Shown in pieces: positions 21,101-24,186 of a DNA stretch of 24,186 bases. The stretch's first letter is position 1; each line of letters starts with the position of its first letter. The notes below the pieces were generated by a model. The model saw only the letters and a list, made by a program, of their open reading frames with translations. It was not told where the DNA came from and made no database searches. The DNA comes from a virus. The position numbers were made by a program, and so were the translations under genes. The DNA is taken from the IMG/VR virus record IMGVR_UViG_3300020183_000452, positions 1 through 24,186 of that record; one strand, written 5' to 3'.

Positions 21101-23909
21101 CGTTGTTAGAAAACAATTTTGTGGGTACGGGCAAACTTTTTACTTTGATTCTTCTTTCTATACTCTCGCGTACACTGGACACATTGGACACTCTTTCACT
21201 GTGTTGGGTATGTGGAACGGAACCAACCCTGTTACACCAACAGTAAGTACACTTGTAACAAATAAACCTGCTGAAATATACACGCAAGTCTACGCAGGAG
21301 TCACCATCGACAAACTGCGACCCACCCTGCAAACCGCAGGGTTCGGTGGAGCCACTGGAATTTCATTCAACGGCGGACTGGTGTTCTCTCCACAAACTCT
21401 CTACCGTGGTGTAAGCCTTGCAGCAGGCATCTGCATGGGATTCACTGCCGCAGGTAGCAGTGCAGAGAAACTACTCACAGGGCAGCACCTGTATCTTAAG
21501 CGTCCACTAAAGATCACTGATGACGCAGACATCTTTGTGGTGTACCGCCCCACCCTTGAAGGCTTGAGTTACGGATACGGTGTTCTTGCGTCTCGTAACA
21601 CCAACGTCATGTACGGCAACAATGTGCGGTTTGACTCTGTACTGTTCAACCGCTCGTACAATGAAATCGACCGAAACACCAGCCTGCAAAACTCTTCGTA
21701 CTACAGTATTCTGCCCAACGGAACAGTCATGTATCCAGGCGCGTCTCTGCCGCCTTCGGGACTCATGGGTTTCCGACCACAGGGAGATGCGTCAGGGGCA
21801 GCACAGAATTTCATTGCATACGATCCCCATGTGTCTGGTGTGTGTATGGGTATTTGCATTGGAGAAGCCACCCGTGATCTTGGTGGTCGTATTGATTCGT
21901 TTGTGAATGGTGATCGTGCGCTGAACCGTTCTCGTAGCACTGGGCGACAGATTGGTTCGGTTTCTCCACCACCAAGCGACGAATACGCAATCAGCAAAAA
22001 TCTGCTGTACCGATTCGACGCAGGCAAGACCGCTTCACTGGGCGAGTTTGTGACCGCAAAGACTGCCAATCTGCTTGATCCGTATCCGTTGCGCGAAACA
22101 CCTCTGAACTTTATTGGTCCCATTGCTCCGTCCATGTGGGGAGGAGACGGAGGGTTCACCCCTGCTGTCTTGGTGACGCAGGACGATGGAGCCAGCATAG
22201 ACACGGATGAAGTATACGAAATGACCACAGGAACCAATAGTAATATCTATTTGAACAGAGGCACTGCTGGTGGCGGTGCTGCCGCAGGTGCGTGGGTAGA
22301 CTCCACCACCACTTCCACCACATGGACTGCTTCGTTTACCATTCGTAGGGACGACGGTGCCGCTATTACAAGTGCTAGTGTGTACATTTACACGCTTGGC
22401 AGCAACGATTCCGCACCAGGAACAATTGAGTCATTGGGTAGTGGGTGGTATCGTGTTACACGAACAAAAACACTAACAACTGCCGCCGCCGCAAACATTC
22501 TCATAGGGCTTACGGGTTTGGGAGCAGGGGTAAAGTACCGTATTGGTCGTGTGTTCTTGCAGCCGTATCCTGCGAGCAGCGATATTGCAGGCACAACCAT
22601 ACGGTCATCAGGCAGTTATCCTACTGGTTACACTAGGGTTGGAACCGTTACTGCAAACGAAGTGGGATACAAGACTGGACCTTCAGGCTATGCCGAAACC
22701 GTGTGGCACGGCAAAAACCACTCTACAATTGACACCGTTGCGTCATTCAACCCTAATGTTGGGTTCAATACTCCTGTTGTATCTGTAGACCGCACCAAAC
22801 TGTACAGGTATTCTGTGTGGGTAAAACGAGCGGTGTTGAGTAATGGTAATGTGTATTTTGGAAACAGTTCCGCTGTTCTAAAGCGCAGCGACGGAACCAC
22901 AGACACCAATCCATATTTTGATTCAGGGGGAGAAGCCGATAGTTCGTATGTTGGAAAGCAAAACCAGTGGGTACTGGTTGTTGGTCATATTCATCCCGTT
23001 GGCAGCGGCACAGGCTCCAACCACCCCAACAGCGGGTACTATCTGCCCAACTCAGGAACAACCTACTCAGGATTAGTAAATGCCACTCATGGCGACAAGG
23101 TGTGGACTTCTACAAACACAACAGACGCGCTTCGTGTGTTCCTGTACGGGTCAAACAACAGGGGAGAAGAAGTACAGTTTGCTCGTCCCCGAATTGAAGT
23201 GGTTGACGGCAGTGAAATCTCAATTGAAGACCTTACGAGTAGTTCCATCAATAAGGTGTACGATTTGAGCACCACTGGTGCAATTTCTGAAGTTCTGAAT
23301 GAAGTGGGCTACTCATCGGACGGAGGCGGGTGTGTGGTGTTCAATGGCGGACCAGGTGTAATCTCTACAAATACTCCACTGGTGTTTGGCAGCAACCGAA
23401 ACATTACATGGGAGGCGTGGGTAAAGCCGTCCGTAGGGGGTGGACACGATATGTACATGGGTTCGGGTGATCTTCCGTATTTTGACAACTACGCTGGTGG
23501 GCGTTTGCTGTGGAGCGTGAATCAGGCTGGAGCGCAGAAATTAATTACATCAGCACCAGGATTTTTCGCGGCAAATGCTTGGCATCATGTGGTGTGTGTT
23601 TCCAAATACGACGGAACAACTACTCGGTACACAGTTTACAAAAATGGAGTAAAGATCACCACCACAGACGAGTCTGGTGCAGACACTTCAACCACTGGAT
23701 TAACTGGATCAGAACTATTAGGTAGCAGCAATAACGGAAATGTTGTGTTCAGCATAGGAAATTGGTCAAGTGGTAATAGATTTACTGCGGGTGGAAAGGA
23801 CTACGCTTTCCGAGGCTCGGTTTCAAATACTCGTGTGTACTCACGTGATTTGACTCCATCAGAAGTTCAGCAGAACTTTAACGCTTTGCGAAACCGATTC
23901 GGTTTGTAA
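18114..23909 (+). CDS. Giant baseplate protein with multiple lectin-like domains (gp7 position)
   Basis: This 1931-residue protein joins a baseplate head domain to host-contact modules. Residues 1-390 are the conserved phage structural domain: PFIEQQFPSFVRADYRKLVL, VKAYYEWLDQRGN, VDEFYSHFTNTYLASFP, KKIRDFYGNKGTENSYKFLF, LYDSDLELYYPKTDIL, then GEGYQIGDTVSV repeats and FDVLKRIVHPSGMKMFG. Residues about 430-725 form a concanavalin/LamG-type lectin ending GEIAEVLCYQGDV and IEGYLAHKYNL. A second begins at 815 (GLVLWLKPENI, VWTDASPQANHA), and its continuation (RPTLQTAGF, ISFNGGLVF, ADIFVVYRP) resumes only at 1069. A third opens at 1297 (LLYRFDAGKTAS) and resumes at 1714 (KVYDLSTTG to SEVQQNFNALRNRFGL), with two carbohydrate-binding-like domains between (about 1315-1490, 1500-1700). 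Position after gp6 suggests a gp7/gp10-type wedge or adhesin; the domain names are by pattern. Confidence 0.8.
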   Translation: MVNANSIILNTSVESLEDIFSPFIEQQFPSFVRADYRKLVLFVKAYYEWLDQRGNSGYVLGKLDTVSDVDQNVDEFYSHFTNTYLASFPTLLATDSLGNKPNKKTLLKKIRDFYGNKGTENSYKFLFKVLYDSDLELYYPKTDILKASDGQWTEPISIKTTSVNGSNLFNVKNGTIVQYDSGRNVLASAEIDSVVQYSFNGLLITEYFIKDLNGDFVPNRDVTVSKGSVEYSEIAYSVLGEFFVELPGEGYQIGDTVSVVTTAGTGFVARVEQTGLAGSIKKIGIINSGVNYGSDVIASVISNSGGRTAKVIALRSAITYYPGYFSGNRGKVSSNKYVQDGNYYQEFSYELKSAISLKTYFDVLKRIVHPSGMKMFGSILVKKAIDNALSSSSQETTFETPVVGRYTPYAPRTFNDLRNGYFLPNQVKGATLQVWLSGYNVRGNTSTGVTANRSDLGETAGLAFGVNSWQSLVTGYTFSHATVSSDVWLTPRFKYEAVNTHPSLVVRPVNENGSDLYEPTTGVTVAQWRSLGYEGLSLGRLGLTAGRSYFAVCKPRIGGSITAVGTTNGRALVSDHFGHHGIAFGFTGDTTTLKVLGWNVGASRVNWVIGNAGSTGEWKLLSQTYSYSTSGNSGPLSLFLNGVCLGTTAEATNITSASHGATLAVGQTKNVADLCFDGEIAEVLCYQGDVGEGDRQKIEGYLAHKYNLDGNLPASHPYKTTPPGASLPAGGWSGSTGDFYPVGYNPYIGSTTEVGPNGSTAALGSLFYNTNLGYTYTVMDEFGLTAHNPIGSPLGSTTAWYSGKEGSLTPEGMRGLVLWLKPENIGVCGSVVNGVSTDVWTDASPQANHALPPTWDRWNGSFTATNTSITTSGGWSKHLYDSTNAVTKIRFALNGLCGGFTTGRLMAIGFDRDPATSTSFSGIDYAFYSYGPHDNTPTNLNRSRRVLWLTNFSGTQDNADLLNAGALNSTNFSAYDDYVFELEYEEPNIVWRINDSVVRKQFCGYGQTFYFDSSFYTLAYTGHIGHSFTVLGMWNGTNPVTPTVSTLVTNKPAEIYTQVYAGVTIDKLRPTLQTAGFGGATGISFNGGLVFSPQTLYRGVSLAAGICMGFTAAGSSAEKLLTGQHLYLKRPLKITDDADIFVVYRPTLEGLSYGYGVLASRNTNVMYGNNVRFDSVLFNRSYNEIDRNTSLQNSSYYSILPNGTVMYPGASLPPSGLMGFRPQGDASGAAQNFIAYDPHVSGVCMGICIGEATRDLGGRIDSFVNGDRALNRSRSTGRQIGSVSPPPSDEYAISKNLLYRFDAGKTASLGEFVTAKTANLLDPYPLRETPLNFIGPIAPSMWGGDGGFTPAVLVTQDDGASIDTDEVYEMTTGTNSNIYLNRGTAGGGAAAGAWVDSTTTSTTWTASFTIRRDDGAAITSASVYIYTLGSNDSAPGTIESLGSGWYRVTRTKTLTTAAAANILIGLTGLGAGVKYRIGRVFLQPYPASSDIAGTTIRSSGSYPTGYTRVGTVTANEVGYKTGPSGYAETVWHGKNHSTIDTVASFNPNVGFNTPVVSVDRTKLYRYSVWVKRAVLSNGNVYFGNSSAVLKRSDGTTDTNPYFDSGGEADSSYVGKQNQWVLVVGHIHPVGSGTGSNHPNSGYYLPNSGTTYSGLVNATHGDKVWTSTNTTDALRVFLYGSNNRGEEVQFARPRIEVVDGSEISIEDLTSSSINKVYDLSTTGAISEVLNEVGYSSDGGGCVVFNGGPGVISTNTPLVFGSNRNITWEAWVKPSVGGGHDMYMGSGDLPYFDNYAGGRLLWSVNQAGAQKLITSAPGFFAANAWHHVVCVSKYDGTTTRYTVYKNGVKITTTDESGADTSTTGLTGSELLGSSNNGNVVFSIGNWSSGNRFTAGGKDYAFRGSVSNTRVYSRDLTPSEVQQNFNALRNRFGL

Positions 23910-23919
23910 GGAGACTGGT

Positions 23920-24186
23920 ATGCCTGACGAGTTTTTACCACAACTAGAAAATCAGTTTGCCGCAGGACCGGATCAGTCCAATCCTGTAGACATTATTTTG
24001 GGCAGAATTGGTGCAAATGTGAGTGCAGGAGCCACAGGCAGCGGTGTCACTGGATCAGCAGCGTGGATCACTTCTGTGCAGACAAACACTCCCTCGTACT
24101 CATTTGCAGGAGTGATCAGCGAAGTGATTGTGTTTGACCGCAAACTGGACGACGCAGAACGAAATCGCGTGTACTCGTACTTGGCT
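23920..24186 (+). CDS. Start of another lectin-like virion gene (partial, runs off right edge)
   Basis: An ATG at 23920, with GGAG six bases upstream and 10 bases after the previous stop, opens a frame that continues to the window edge (89 codons). The product begins MPDEFLPQLENQFAAGPDQS, and residues about 64-88 (SFAGVISEVIVFDRKLDDAE then RNRVYSYL) match the closing strands of LamG-type lectin domains, as in the preceding protein (GEIAEVLCYQ, then IEGYLAHK). The lectin end comes only about 60 residues from the start, so the N-terminal part of that fold appears shortened. Probably a further wedge, fibre or adhesin component; the rest lies outside the window. Confidence 0.72.
   Translation, partial: MPDEFLPQLENQFAAGPDQSNPVDIILGRIGANVSAGATGSGVTGSAAWITSVQTNTPSYSFAGVISEVIVFDRKLDDAERNRVYSYLA

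Noticed and set aside
1-24186. tRNA genes, insertion sequences, integration sites
   Set aside because: I looked for cloverleaf-like segments, transposase motifs and terminal inverted repeats and saw none; a covariance-model tRNA scan would settle the tRNA question.

Overview
The window is part of a T4-like (Straboviridae/Kyanoviridae-type) contractile-tailed phage genome. The evidence is a dense set of recognisable T4-type structural genes: gp33-like and gp32, then homologues of gp4, gp26, a tape measure, gp48, gp53, gp27, gp5, a PAAR tip, gp25, gp6 and a gp7-position baseplate protein. The cysteine-free gp32, the lysozyme-free gp5 and the many lectin-type beta modules fit an environmental, cyanophage/pelagiphage-like myovirus better than an enteric T4. 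I cannot name the host or species. I see no tRNA, insertion sequence, CRISPR array or attachment site, and no gene-free stretch longer than about 210 bases.

Layout. (1) 1-2509, minus strand: two overlapping virion or fibre-type genes, the outer one running off the left edge. (2) 2592-3872, plus strand: a small gp33-like late-transcription coactivator and the ssDNA-binding protein gp32, closed by a strong hairpin terminator. (3) 8890 down to 3922, minus strand: gp4 head-completion nuclease, a conserved T4-like protein of unknown role, a gp19-like tail tube protein, a gp26-like protein and the tape measure. (4) 8920-24186, plus strand: a tightly packed baseplate operon (gp48, gp53, gp27, gp5, a 76-aa module, PAAR tip, an unknown, a membrane-anchored GAF-like protein, gp25, gp6, a 1931-aa baseplate/lectin protein and the start of another lectin-type gene). 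Most junctions are ATGA or TAATG overlaps or gaps of a few bases, which suggests translational coupling.

How the genes work together. Block 3 supplies the tube, the tape measure that sets tail length, and what looks like a tail assembly chaperone pair. Block 4 supplies the hub, spike, wedges and host-contact modules on which that tube is built. gp33 and gp32 serve late transcription and replication.

The most striking observation is at 6531-6569, minus strand. The gp26 gene ends in a T-TTT-TTT heptamer, followed four bases later by a two-step hairpin whose base covers the gp26 stop codon. A shift to the -1 frame reads 62 further codons that have no credible start of their own, and stops just before the tape measure gene. 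This matches the architecture of the lambda G/GT tail assembly chaperone frameshift and is proposed as a programmed -1 frameshift joining gp26 to a T-like domain. A second notable item is the 1931-aa protein, where lectin folds appear to be nested inside one another downstream of a standard baseplate head domain.
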